From Pseudomonadales bacterium (GTDB taxonomy: Bacteria; Pseudomonadota; Gammaproteobacteria; Pseudomonadales; Litorivicinaceae), in the NCBI GenBank assembly GCA_012269655.1, contig JAAXJV010000195.1, forward strand, positions 1-17,213: a stretch of 17,213 bases of DNA, in the 5' to 3' direction. The first letter of the stretch is position 1. Each line of letters starts with the position of its first letter. A program made the translations under genes and the position numbers. The notes under the pieces were generated by a model, which searched no databases, was not told where the DNA came from, and worked only from the letters and a program-made list of their open reading frames with translations. This document shows positions 7,275-15,326 of the stretch, in pieces.

Positions 7275-7772
7275 ATGCCGTCCTTTGACATCGTTTCAGA
7301 AATTGACAATCACGAACTGCAAAATGCCGTTGATCAAGCGAACAAAGAAGTCACCACGCGCTTTGATTTTAAGGGCACAAACTCGTCATTCGAATTGTCC
7401 AACAGCGGCAACGCAACCGAGATCAAATTAAATACCGAGTCAGAATTTCAGTTAGATCAAATGTACGACATGCTGACCAACAAGATGACCAAGCGCGGCA
7501 TCGACATTCGCTGCCTCGAGCGCGGCGACATGGATCTTCAATTGAAAACCGCCAGGCAGTCAGTCGCAGTAAAACAGGGCCTAGAGTCGGCCGATGCAAA
7601 GAAAATCGTAAAGATGATCAAGGATGAAAAGCTCAAAGTTCAGGCCAGCATTCAAGGTGACACGGTTCGAGTGAATGGTAAAAAACGCGATGACTTGCAG
7701 ACCGCAATTGCGCTGATCAAAGAAAAGGATCCTGTGGGTCTTCCTTTGCAATATCAGAATTTCCGTGACTGA
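7275..7772 (+). CDS. yajQ: YajQ family nucleotide/cyclic-di-GMP-binding protein
   Basis: This 165-residue cytoplasmic protein is nearly the same length as E. coli YajQ (163). The start MPSFDIVSEID, the RFDFKGT segment and the end GLPLQYQNFRD are diagnostic of the family. Members have two ferredoxin-like halves and bind nucleic acid or nucleotides; in Xanthomonas and Pseudomonas a YajQ protein is a cyclic-di-GMP effector that works with a transcription factor. The ATG at 7275 has a GAGGT just upstream; the open frame extends further 5' but that part overlaps bphO on the other strand and is unlike the family. It is the first gene of a four-gene overlapping chain ending in speB; the next gene starts 8 bases before its stop. 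Why it is linked to these metabolic genes is not evident. Confidence 0.95.
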   Translation: MPSFDIVSEIDNHELQNAVDQANKEVTTRFDFKGTNSSFELSNSGNATEIKLNTESEFQLDQMYDMLTNKMTKRGIDIRCLERGDMDLQLKTARQSVAVKQGLESADAKKIVKMIKDEKLKVQASIQGDTVRVNGKKRDDLQTAIALIKEKDPVGLPLQYQNFRD

Positions 7773-8598
7773 TCAGACTCGAACACTGACTGACCTCGGC
7801 GTCTCTCAACTCACGGGGTTGGTTTCGTCGTCGCTTCGAGCTCGCTTAAACGCCGATATTGATGCGTGGATCAACGATTTTGAACCGGCCGAGCAGGCCG
7901 CTGTGTTCACCTCATCTGGGCGACATCTAGAGCAGCAACAGTTCTTTCTAGCCAGTGCCCGAAATGTATCCTGCTTTTTGGAGTCGGGCGCCCTCGACGA
8001 CCAAGGCCAGCTCATCTGCGAAAAGGCCGTGGCGATCAACAAGATCGGCCACGCCTTGCATGACTTCTCCAATGCCTTCGCTGAATTGGCTCGGTTGCCT
8101 GCGTTGATTGATCATCTCCGTCTACATTCAGACGAGCCGTGGGAGCTGATGCAAAGTATGGTCATCATGAAACCGCCACGAATCGGCGGTGAGGTCAATT
8201 GGCATCAGGACGGCACCTTTTTGATCGACGAACAAAAGCGATGTGTTGGCATTTGGATTGCGCTCGAGGACGCGAACGAAGACAACGGCTGTTTGCAGTT
8301 TGGCGACACACCGCCTCAAGGCCTTTGCAGCCTGTTTGAGACAGATCACGTGAGCGGAGAAACTCAGATGCGCGCATTGGCGAATGCATTGCAAGCACCT
8401 GAACACCCAATCTTTGCACCTTGCCATGCCGGTGATGCGGTGATTTTTGACGGTCTAACGCCACACGCCTCAAGTCCGAATCGCTCCAGCAAATCTCGCC
8501 GGGCGATCACTCTGCATTTCAAGCCTGCCGCCAGTAATTGGGCTCCCACCAATTGGCTGCAGCGCGACTTACTTCCCCGTTTTTTGGTGAATCAATGA
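7765..8598 (+). CDS. Phytanoyl-CoA dioxygenase (PhyH) family Fe(II)/2-oxoglutarate oxygenase
   Basis: This 277-residue putative non-heme iron oxygenase is expected to hydroxylate a small organic substrate using 2-oxoglutarate and O2. The iron triad is visible: H147 and D149 in NWHQDGTFL, and H234 in GLTPHASSPN; R245 or R246 a few residues on is the expected 2-oxoglutarate anchor. The central GIWIALEDANEDNGCLQF strand region is typical of PhyH proteins. The start is GTG 7765, inside the end of yajQ; no ATG lies near and no good ribosome binding site is seen, so translation is probably coupled to yajQ. Its TGA overlaps the ATG of the following dehydrogenase, suggesting that the alcohol it forms is oxidised by that enzyme (inference). 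Substrate unknown. Confidence 0.85.
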   Translation: MTDQTRTLTDLGVSQLTGLVSSSLRARLNADIDAWINDFEPAEQAAVFTSSGRHLEQQQFFLASARNVSCFLESGALDDQGQLICEKAVAINKIGHALHDFSNAFAELARLPALIDHLRLHSDEPWELMQSMVIMKPPRIGGEVNWHQDGTFLIDEQKRCVGIWIALEDANEDNGCLQFGDTPPQGLCSLFETDHVSGETQMRALANALQAPEHPIFAPCHAGDAVIFDGLTPHASSPNRSSKSRRAITLHFKPAASNWAPTNWLQRDLLPRFLVNQ

Positions 8599-9437
8599 AT
8601 ATTGCCTTTATTGGACTTGGTGCCATGGGGTGGCCGATGGCCGGCCACTTACGAGATGCCGGTCACGATTTGCTGTTGTATACCCGAAACCCTGAAAAAG
8701 TGAATTCACTCCGTGAACTTGGGGCTGTCACGCAGTCCATCGCCGAATGCTGCAGCGCGGATTGCGTAGTAATCAATGTCACAGGAACCGCGGATGTGAT
8801 TGAAGTAACCACTGCGCTAGCATTGGATTTACAAGCTGGAACCCTGGTGATCGACCATTCGACCATCGACCCCGCCGGTGCTCGTGTGGCTGCAGGTCTG
8901 ATCCAGGGTGTCGGAGGCCAATTCGTGGATGCTCCTGTGTCCGGTGGCGAGGTCGCGGCCATCGAGGGACGCCTAGTGGGAATGGTCGGCGGAGACATCG
9001 ATGCCGTGGCCTTGGCCGAATCTGTATTTAACGCCTACATCAAAAGCTACGTTCACATGGGACCGGTTGGCGCGGGGCAGGTGACCAAGCTTTGCAACCA
9101 AATTGCTCAAGTCATTAATATTCAAGGCATCTGTGAAGCCATGTACTTTGCCGACCAACATCAGGTCGATAAAGCCAAGGTGTTAGCGGCAATATCGCCG
9201 GGCATGGCCGGTAGCGCTATGTTGAACCTGATGGGCCCAAAGATTGCGAGCGGTGATTTCGCCGCCGGCATTCAATCTAGGCTGCACGCTAAAGACTTGA
9301 ATATTGCCGCCGAGGCAATGACGACTCCCGCCTTGTCCGCGACCCTCGCCCAGCTCAACAAATTAATGGACCAAGGACTCGGGCAATCGGATACCAGCGC
9401 TTTGTTCAAACTATTAGGACAGTCTGATGGACAATGA
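8595..9437 (+). CDS. NAD(P)-dependent beta-hydroxyacid dehydrogenase (3-hydroxyisobutyrate dehydrogenase family)
   Basis: This 280-residue cytoplasmic oxidoreductase has an N-terminal Rossmann fold shown by IAFIGLGAMGWPMAGHL, the family substrate motif VDAPVSGGE (111-119), and the catalytic lysine K165 in GAGQVTKLCNQ, followed by the all-helical C-terminal domain. Length is normal. Known relatives oxidise 3-hydroxyisobutyrate or related 3-hydroxyacids, or reduce tartronate semialdehyde; which of these applies cannot be told from sequence. The ATG overlaps the stop of the oxygenase gene (ATGA at 8595-8598) with a GGTGA just before it. The end overlaps the speB start by 11 bases. An upstream in-frame start at 8538 lies within the oxygenase gene and precedes the Rossmann fold by 19 unrelated residues, so I reject it. 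Confidence 0.9.
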   Translation: MNIAFIGLGAMGWPMAGHLRDAGHDLLLYTRNPEKVNSLRELGAVTQSIAECCSADCVVINVTGTADVIEVTTALALDLQAGTLVIDHSTIDPAGARVAAGLIQGVGGQFVDAPVSGGEVAAIEGRLVGMVGGDIDAVALAESVFNAYIKSYVHMGPVGAGQVTKLCNQIAQVINIQGICEAMYFADQHQVDKAKVLAAISPGMAGSAMLNLMGPKIASGDFAAGIQSRLHAKDLNIAAEAMTTPALSATLAQLNKLMDQGLGQSDTSALFKLLGQSDGQ

Positions 9438-10383
9438 TTTTGCGATCACCGCGAACAGCCTGTACGGCACCCGCAGTGAAGAGATGTTTCAGGGCATCAC
9501 CAGCTTTATTCGACGCAAATACACGCGCGATCTGACCGGCGTCGACGTTGCGATCATGGGCATTCCCTTTGACACCGCGACCACCAATCGACCCGGCGCT
9601 CGCTTTGGACCCCGGGCCGTTCGTGAGGCTAGCGCTCAGTTGTGTTGGGCACGTCCGTTTGGTTGGGGCTTTGATCCATTCAAAACGCTGGCCTGCATTG
9701 ATTACGGGGATGCGCCTTTTGATTTGGTCAAACCCTGGGACGTGCCTGAAGAAATAGAAACGCATGCCAGGAGTGTGGTCGAAAAAGGCGTGACTTTATT
9801 GAGTATTGGCGGAGATCACTTTGTCAGTTACCCGGTTTTGAAAGCGCATTATGACCGTTATGGGCCCATGGCATTGGTGCATTTCGATGCCCACTCCGAT
9901 ACCTGGCCGTCGGAGCCCGGTGACATTGAACATGGCACCATGTTTTATCACGCCGCGCGAGACGGCATCGTGGTGCCCGAGCACAGCATTCAATTAGGCA
10001 TTCGAACCCATAATTCGGATCGCCGTGGCTTTGAATGGGTCGAGGGGCCGGATCTGCACACACGTTCAGCAGACTCGATCGCCACTCAAATCCTTGAGCG
10101 CGTCGGCGACTTGCCCGTCTATCTGACCTTTGATATCGACTGTATCGATCCCGCCTTTGCACCGGGTACCGGCACCCCCGTCATCGGTGGCCCATCGACC
10201 GCTCAAATCTTGGCCATTTTGCGGGCACTGAAAGGGCTTAACATCGTAGGTTGCGATGTGGTTGAGGTATCACCTGCTTACGACCATGCGGAAGTGACGG
10301 CCCTAGCCGGGGCCACCATCGCTCAACAGATGCTGTGCCTGCTGGCCTGGAATCGAGGTGCGAGACCCGACGGCGAGGGTTAA
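9427..10383 (+). CDS. speB: Agmatinase (ureohydrolase)
   Basis: This 318-residue manganese enzyme is expected to split agmatine into putrescine and urea. All metal ligands are present: H131 in GGDHFVSYP, D154, H156 and D158 in HFDAHSDT, D236 and D238 in FDIDCIDPAFAPGTGTP. Similarity to E. coli SpeB is close throughout, including HGTMFYHAA and VVEVSPAYDHAE, so agmatinase is preferred over guanidinobutyrase or arginase. The first 30 residues are longer than E. coli SpeB (306 residues in total). An AGGA lies 7 bases before the ATG, inside the dehydrogenase gene. It completes the arginine-agmatine-putrescine route with speA, which is encoded on the other strand nearby. The TAA interlocks with the nspC stop (TTAA at 10380-10383). 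Confidence 0.95.
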   Translation: MDNDFAITANSLYGTRSEEMFQGITSFIRRKYTRDLTGVDVAIMGIPFDTATTNRPGARFGPRAVREASAQLCWARPFGWGFDPFKTLACIDYGDAPFDLVKPWDVPEEIETHARSVVEKGVTLLSIGGDHFVSYPVLKAHYDRYGPMALVHFDAHSDTWPSEPGDIEHGTMFYHAARDGIVVPEHSIQLGIRTHNSDRRGFEWVEGPDLHTRSADSIATQILERVGDLPVYLTFDIDCIDPAFAPGTGTPVIGGPSTAQILAILRALKGLNIVGCDVVEVSPAYDHAEVTALAGATIAQQMLCLLAWNRGARPDGEG

Positions 10384-11537
10384 ATGGGACCCAATCGAGT
10401 CAGAAAGTCGTCGTAGCCGAATTCGCGAACCACGCTGAGTTGATCGGTGCGCGAGTCCCACAGGGCCAGTGAGGGCAGCGGGATGCCATTGAAGGTATTG
10501 GTTTTGACCAGGGTGTAATGCGCCATGTCATCAAACATCAGGCGCTGGCCAATGACTAACGGCTGGTCAAAGCTGTAGTCGCCAATCACATCGCCCGCCA
10601 AGCAAGTCTGGCCGCCCAGCCGGTAATCATGTTTTTTTTCATTGGGCATACCGGCATCAAAAATGTCCGCTCGATAGGGCATTTCTAAGGTATCTGGCAT
10701 ATGGCAAGTCGCACTGGTATCCAAAATCGCCAACTGCTTTTGGTTGCGTGGCAGATCCAACACTTCGGCGACCAGCACACCAGAGCGAATCGCAATGGCT
10801 TCACCGGGTTCTAGGTAGACCTGGACCTGATAACGCTCACTGAAAGATCGAATACGTTTGATCAGTGCCTCGATATCGTAGCCTGGCGCGGTAATGTGAT
10901 GGCCGCCACCAAAATTCACCCACTGCACATCATTCAGCAGGTGGCCAAATTTGCTCTCAAAAGCCGTAAGCGTCCGATCCAGTGGCTCGAATCCTTGTTC
11001 GCACAGGGTATGGAAATGCAGGCCACTGATGCCCTGCAAATCCTGTCCGGTCAGTTCACTGGCTGGAATACCCAAACGAGAGCAAGGGGCACAGGGATCG
11101 TACAACTCCACCTCGCCTTCGGAATGCTCGGGATTCACTCGGAGTCCAAAGGGAATTCCTCGGGCGGTCAGGGTGTCACGAAAACGCTGCATCTGAGCGA
11201 CCGAGTTAAAGACGAAATGATCGGCAATATCGACCAGTTCGGCCACATCGCTGTCTTTAAACGCCGCGCTGAATACGTGTACCTCACCCGGATAGTAGTC
11301 CCGTGCCAGCTTCGCCTCATGCACACCGGAGGAGCAACTTCCGGATAAGTATTGCCCCGTCAGCTGACCCAGTGCTGGAAAGCTAAATGCCTTCAGCGCG
11401 GCCAGCACTTTGGCACCGGAACGTGTTTGGACATCGGCCAGCACACTGAGGTTGCGCTCAATCGCCGCCTGATCGATAACAAAACAAGGACTCGGAACCC
11501 GAGTCGGGTCAAACTTGCGGAAGCTATCAGCGTTCAA
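10380..11537 (-). CDS. nspC: Carboxynorspermidine/carboxyspermidine decarboxylase
   Basis: This 385-residue PLP enzyme is expected to decarboxylate carboxynorspermidine or carboxyspermidine to norspermidine or spermidine. It belongs to the alanine-racemase-fold decarboxylases: K49 in ALKAFSFP binds PLP, SGLHFHTLCEQG (171-182) and NFGGGHH (208-214) line the cofactor phosphate, EPGEA is at 243-247, and the catalytic Cys is C312 in TCLAGDVIGDY. Length matches the family. The only usable start is TTG 11537; a GGAG lies 11 bases upstream inside the end of the dehydrogenase gene, and an in-frame stop at 11556-11558 rules out anything longer. It is the last gene of the speA operon, 8 bases after the dehydrogenase stop. 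Confidence 0.93.
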   Translation of the reverse strand: MNADSFRKFDPTRVPSPCFVIDQAAIERNLSVLADVQTRSGAKVLAALKAFSFPALGQLTGQYLSGSCSSGVHEAKLARDYYPGEVHVFSAAFKDSDVAELVDIADHFVFNSVAQMQRFRDTLTARGIPFGLRVNPEHSEGEVELYDPCAPCSRLGIPASELTGQDLQGISGLHFHTLCEQGFEPLDRTLTAFESKFGHLLNDVQWVNFGGGHHITAPGYDIEALIKRIRSFSERYQVQVYLEPGEAIAIRSGVLVAEVLDLPRNQKQLAILDTSATCHMPDTLEMPYRADIFDAGMPNEKKHDYRLGGQTCLAGDVIGDYSFDQPLVIGQRLMFDDMAHYTLVKTNTFNGIPLPSLALWDSRTDQLSVVREFGYDDFLTRLGPI

Positions 11538-11545
11538 AGCAGGCT

Positions 11546-12742
11546 TTACTCCACGTCAAAGTCGGGCGACTCAATAACATTCCAGGGCAGACCATACTGA
11601 TTCAGGTCCGCCATAAATGGATCGGGATCAAGCTGTTCCATGTTCCAAACACCGGGCTTCATCCAGGTGCCTTCCACCATCATCTTGGCACCAATCATGG
11701 CCGGCACACCTGTGGTGTAGCTGATGGCCTGAGATTTGACTTCGGCGTAGCAATCCTCGTGGTCTTTGATGTTGTATACGTATGCCCGCACAGGTTTGCC
11801 GTCTTTGACACCGGTCACGTAACAGCCGATGCAGGTGCGGCCTTTGGTGCGCGGTCCCAGTGAGGCGGGATCCGGTAACACCGCCCGCAGGAATTGAATC
11901 GGTACGATTTGCTGGCCGTTAAAATCAATCGGCTCAATGCTAGTCATGCCGACGTTTTCCAGGCAGCGCAGGTGCGTCAGGTATTTTTCAGAGAAGCTCA
12001 TGAAAAACTGAGCTCGACGAATACTGGGGTAATGCTTGGTCAGCGACTCCAACTCTTCGTGATACATCCGATAGATGTCATAGGTGCCCACGCCCTCAGG
12101 GCAGGTGAACTGTTGCTGCTTGCTCATGGGGGGCGTGGTGACGAACTCACCATTTTCCCAGTGACGGCATTCCGCGCTGACTTCACGAATATTGATTTCG
12201 GGATTGAAGTTGGTGGCAAAGGGATAACCATGATCACCACCGTTCACATCGATGATGTCCAGCGTATGCATCTCATCGAAATAGTGCTTGCCTAGGTAGG
12301 CGGTGAATACATTGGTGGCGCCCGGATCGAAACCCGAGCCCAAGAGCGCCATCAAGCCAGCTTTTTCAAATTTTTCCTGATAAGCCCACTGCCACTTATA
12401 CTCAAATTTAGCCGTGTCCAGCGGCTCGTAATTGGCGGTGTCCATGTAATGAACGCCGGCCTCTAGACAAGCATCCATGATGGTCAGGTCTTGGTAAGGC
12501 AATGCGACATTGATAACCATGAATGGCTTTTCTGCTTTGAGAAATGCTGCCAGCTCTGGAACGTTATCCGCATCCACCTGCGCGGTCTTGATCGGGCGAT
12601 CTAACTGAGCCGCGATGGCATCGCACTTGGACTTGGTGCGAGATGCCAATACGATTTCACTGAATACTTCAGGTAGCTGCGCGCACTTGTGCGTGACCAC
12701 ACCGCCGACGCCGCCGGCTCCGATAATGACAACCTTGGTCAT
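11546..12742 (-). CDS. Carboxynorspermidine/carboxyspermidine dehydrogenase (saccharopine-dehydrogenase family)
   Basis: This 398-residue NADPH enzyme is expected to condense aspartate beta-semialdehyde with putrescine or diaminopropane to form carboxyspermidine or carboxynorspermidine. It shows an N-terminal Rossmann motif VVIIGAGGVGG (4-14), a second-fold segment VINVALPYQD and the segment GLMALLGSGFDPGATNVF typical of the saccharopine-dehydrogenase family. Direct coupling to nspC (8 bases downstream) and speA (upstream) separates it from lysine-metabolism relatives. The ATG at 12742 has a strong AGGAG that overlaps the speA stop codon. Whether putrescine or diaminopropane is the true amine is not decided by sequence, but the speA and speB genes argue for putrescine, and so for spermidine as product. 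Confidence 0.93.
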   Translation of the reverse strand: MTKVVIIGAGGVGGVVTHKCAQLPEVFSEIVLASRTKSKCDAIAAQLDRPIKTAQVDADNVPELAAFLKAEKPFMVINVALPYQDLTIMDACLEAGVHYMDTANYEPLDTAKFEYKWQWAYQEKFEKAGLMALLGSGFDPGATNVFTAYLGKHYFDEMHTLDIIDVNGGDHGYPFATNFNPEINIREVSAECRHWENGEFVTTPPMSKQQQFTCPEGVGTYDIYRMYHEELESLTKHYPSIRRAQFFMSFSEKYLTHLRCLENVGMTSIEPIDFNGQQIVPIQFLRAVLPDPASLGPRTKGRTCIGCYVTGVKDGKPVRAYVYNIKDHEDCYAEVKSQAISYTTGVPAMIGAKMMVEGTWMKPGVWNMEQLDPDPFMADLNQYGLPWNVIESPDFDVE

Positions 12743-12745
12743 AAT

Positions 12746-12753
12746 GAACTCCT
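12746..12753 (-). promoter_or_regulatory. Ribosome binding site of the carboxyspermidine dehydrogenase gene
   Basis: AGGAGTTC on the minus strand ends 3 bases before the ATG at 12742; its AG is part of the TAG stop codon of speA. Stop codon and ribosome binding site are thus shared, which favours re-initiation by ribosomes finishing speA. Confidence 0.75.
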
Positions 12754-14626
12754 AGTGTTCGTAGTAGGTGTAACCGCGCAGAGATTCGCGGAATTGTTCC
12801 AAAATTTCCCGGCGCTGAGCCGGTTTGATCAATTTGTTGCGTACCGCGCGCTCGGCGGTCTGGCGAAAATGCTCAGACAACCAAGCGGGCGTGTATTCAA
12901 CATAGCTCAAGACATCTTCAACCGTATCGCCTTGCAACTCGCGCACAAAATCAAAACTGCCGTCTTGATCGATGCGTATGCTAACTACGTTGGTATCCCC
13001 AAATAGGTTGTGCAGGTCACCGAGCGTTTCCTGATAAGCCCCCACCATGAACACGCCAAACACATAGTCTTCGTTCTCGCGCAGTTCGTGAACCGGCAAG
13101 GTCTTGTGCCCGCCCACGAACAGATCGATTTTGCCATCGCAATCACAGGTCAAATCCGCCAGGATTGCCTCGCGTTGAGGCTCCTCACCTAAGCGGTGAA
13201 TCGGCATGACTGGGAACACCTGATCCATGGCCCAGGTATCGGGCAGGGACTGAAACACACTAAAGTTCGCGTAATAAATATCCGCCAAATCTTGATGCAG
13301 AGCTTCGAGTTCTTTGGGTATCCGACGCATCTCAGGCAACAACGCCTTGACCTGCTGCATCACATCTAGGGCAAAGCTTTCGGCCCAGGCGCGCTCGCGC
13401 AAGCTGGCTTGACCTAATCGGAATAGCTCGCGCAACTCATCGCGGTAGTAAATCGCATCGTTAAAGGATTGCTGAGCATTGGCGACTTCGACCTGCGCCT
13501 GAACCTCAGACAATTTTTGCAGCAGATCGTGATGCTGATCCGTCACCACCGGCAGCTCACCCGGCTCAAACTTGGTCACATCCAATGTGTTGAACAGCAA
13601 AATAGAGGATTCAGCGACCGTGGCTCGGCCTGATTCACTAATCAGAACCGGATGAGGCACGTCCGGGTCGAGTGCCTCAATGACCGAAGCCACCACATCG
13701 TTGCAGTATTCCTGCAGATCGTAATTGGTGTCGCCGCCTTCGTAATTAACAGCCAGACCGCCACCCAGATCCAAGAAGCCCATCTGAGCGCCCTCGGCGA
13801 CCAGTTGGTTGTAGTAGCGAACGGCCTCCATGACCCCAGTACGAATGTCTCGGATATTGGGAATTTGCGAGCCCAGATGGAAATGCAGCAAGCGCAGCCA
13901 ATCCAAATGCCCCGCCGCCTTGAGCCGATCAATCATGGCCACGATTTGGTTGGCACTTAGACCGAATAATGAACGGTCACCCGAGTCCTCACTCCAGTGC
14001 CCTTCGACTTCGGTGGACAGCTTCGCCCGGAAGCCGATCCGCGGCTCGACACTCAAAAGATCTGCACGTTCCAGAATCAAATCCAACTCGGCCGGCGTTT
14101 CGACCACAAAAAAGCATTCAAAACCAAGCTGGCGAGCGCGCAAACCCAGATCGATGAATTCCGCGTCTTTGTAACCGTTACAAATGATGTAACTACCTGC
14201 CTCAGACAAGGTGGCCATGGCAATCAAGAGTTCGGCTTTGCTGCCAGCTTCAAGCCCGTGGTTGTAACGAGCGCCGAATCGAGCAATTTCTTCGATGACC
14301 TGAGATTGCTGATTGACTTTGATCGGGAAGACGCCGCGATAAGGAGCCTGATAATCGTGCTCGACGATTGCGCTGGCAAAGCTGTCGTTGAGATTACTGA
14401 TCTGCAAATCGATCAAGTTCTCGATGCGCAATACCACCGGCAAATCCATGCCGCGGTCTTTGATACCGGAAATCACGTCCGTTAGCGCCACATTGGGTTG
14501 GCCCAATACGTTAGGCGGTGCAATTTGCAACTCGCCATCGGCATTGATACTGAAGTAACCTTTACCCCAATCCGCAACGTTATACAGGGTGGCTGAGTCC
14601 TCGATGGACCAGGCTTTTTTTGTCAA
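12752..14626 (-). CDS. speA: Biosynthetic arginine decarboxylase
   Basis: This PLP enzyme of 624 residues turns arginine into agmatine. Collinear with E. coli SpeA (658 residues): VADWGKGYFSIN near the N-terminus, PLP lysine K103 in FPIKVNQQ, HFHLGSQIPNIRDI from 248, DLGGGLAVNYEG from 286, SESGR at 330-334, and the catalytic Cys C494 in LTCDCDG, with FMVGAYQETLG and HNLFGDT near the end. The N-terminal extension found in E. coli is missing. I start at TTG 14626 because GGGAG sits 8 bases before it; an in-frame TTG at 14641 would add five residues but has no ribosome binding site. It is the first gene of the operon with the dehydrogenase and nspC, and is divergent from the HD hydrolase gene. 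Confidence 0.95.
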   Translation of the reverse strand: MTKKAWSIEDSATLYNVADWGKGYFSINADGELQIAPPNVLGQPNVALTDVISGIKDRGMDLPVVLRIENLIDLQISNLNDSFASAIVEHDYQAPYRGVFPIKVNQQSQVIEEIARFGARYNHGLEAGSKAELLIAMATLSEAGSYIICNGYKDAEFIDLGLRARQLGFECFFVVETPAELDLILERADLLSVEPRIGFRAKLSTEVEGHWSEDSGDRSLFGLSANQIVAMIDRLKAAGHLDWLRLLHFHLGSQIPNIRDIRTGVMEAVRYYNQLVAEGAQMGFLDLGGGLAVNYEGGDTNYDLQEYCNDVVASVIEALDPDVPHPVLISESGRATVAESSILLFNTLDVTKFEPGELPVVTDQHHDLLQKLSEVQAQVEVANAQQSFNDAIYYRDELRELFRLGQASLRERAWAESFALDVMQQVKALLPEMRRIPKELEALHQDLADIYYANFSVFQSLPDTWAMDQVFPVMPIHRLGEEPQREAILADLTCDCDGKIDLFVGGHKTLPVHELRENEDYVFGVFMVGAYQETLGDLHNLFGDTNVVSIRIDQDGSFDFVRELQGDTVEDVLSYVEYTPAWLSEHFRQTAERAVRNKLIKPAQRREILEQFRESLRGYTYYEH

Positions 14627-14634
14627 TTCGCAGA

Positions 14635-14639
14635 CTCCC
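14635..14639 (-). promoter_or_regulatory. Ribosome binding site of speA (GGGAG)
   Basis: GGGAG on the minus strand lies 8 bases before TTG 14626 and decides this start over the TTG at 14641. Confidence 0.6.
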
Positions 14640-14663
14640 AAGTTAAGTCGCGCACAGTAACCA

Positions 14664-14692
14664 TTTACCCCGCGGATTCAAGACCTTATAGA
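14664..14692 (+). promoter_or_regulatory. Candidate sigma-70 promoter for the HD hydrolase-TauE pair
   Basis: TTTACC (14664-14669) and TATAGA (14687-14692) each match the consensus at four of six positions and are 17 bases apart. Transcription would start near 14699, giving a leader of about 20 bases that still contains the AGGA (14705-14708) before the ATG at 14718. The speA promoter must lie in the same 91-base divergent spacer (14627-14717) on the other strand; the best pair there (TTGAAT and TACTGT, 16 apart) is too weak to list. Confidence 0.4.
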
Positions 14693-14717
14693 AATTTTTT
14701 ACGTAGGAAAAATCCCT

Positions 14718-15326
14718 ATGTCTTGGCAAGACCGTTTAGCACCTCGATTGGCTGCCCAATTTCGTTTTTTGATCGAAATCGATCGGCTAAAAGACGTGCT
14801 GCGCGCCACGCACAATCTGCACAACGGCAAACCCGAAAACAGTGCTGAACATTCCTGGCACCTGGCCATGATTGCGAGCGTTTTGGCGGAATACGCGAAC
14901 GAGCCGGTATCGGTAGATCGCGTCGTTAAAATGTTGCTCATTCATGACCTCGTCGAGATTGACGCCGGCGATCACCCCTTGCATGGCGACCACGACCCGC
15001 AAGCACAGGCGGCCGCCGAACAAGCGGGCGCAGATCGAATCTTCGGACTGCTACCCAGCGATCAACGCGCTGCCTGGCGCGCCCTATGGGATGAATTCGA
15101 AGCGGCTGAGAGCCCAGATGCACGATTCGCCAAAGCCTGCGACCGTTTCCAACCGCTGGTTTGCAACATGATGAATGACGGAGGAAGTTGGCCCGAATAC
15201 CAGGTCACCCGCTCCCAGGTTGAAGCGCGGGTTGGTAAAATCCAAGTGGGCTCACAGACCTTGTGGGATGTGGCCGAACACATTTTCGACGAAGGCGTGA
15301 GTCAGGGCTGGCTAAAGACCCCATGA
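14718..15326 (+). CDS. HD-domain metal-dependent hydrolase (HDDC2/YfbR-like, possible 5'-deoxynucleotidase)
   Basis: This 202-residue cytoplasmic protein is one HD domain. The metal and catalytic residues are H45 (ENSAEHSWHLA), H76-D77 (LLIHDLVEIDAGD), E80 and D142 (AKACDRFQP). The pattern HD-x-x-E after a first His fits the HDDC2/YfbR group, whose studied members remove phosphate from deoxynucleoside monophosphates; that function is an inference here. There is an AGGA 9 bases before the ATG. Its TGA overlaps the start of the permease gene (ATGA at 15323-15326), so the two are translated together. It is divergent from speA. Confidence 0.85.
   Translation: MSWQDRLAPRLAAQFRFLIEIDRLKDVLRATHNLHNGKPENSAEHSWHLAMIASVLAEYANEPVSVDRVVKMLLIHDLVEIDAGDHPLHGDHDPQAQAAAEQAGADRIFGLLPSDQRAAWRALWDEFEAAESPDARFAKACDRFQPLVCNMMNDGGSWPEYQVTRSQVEARVGKIQVGSQTLWDVAEHIFDEGVSQGWLKTP

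Noticed and set aside
10896..11348. 150-codon open frame on the + strand
   Set aside because: It lies wholly inside nspC on the opposite strand, has no ribosome binding site and its protein shows no recognisable fold pattern.
11894..12295. 133-codon open frame on the + strand
   Set aside because: It is antisense to the carboxyspermidine dehydrogenase gene, which has strong family motifs across this stretch.
13997..14485. 162-codon open frame on the + strand
   Set aside because: It is antisense to the conserved speA coding region including the PLP lysine; the open frame is a by-product of speA codon use.
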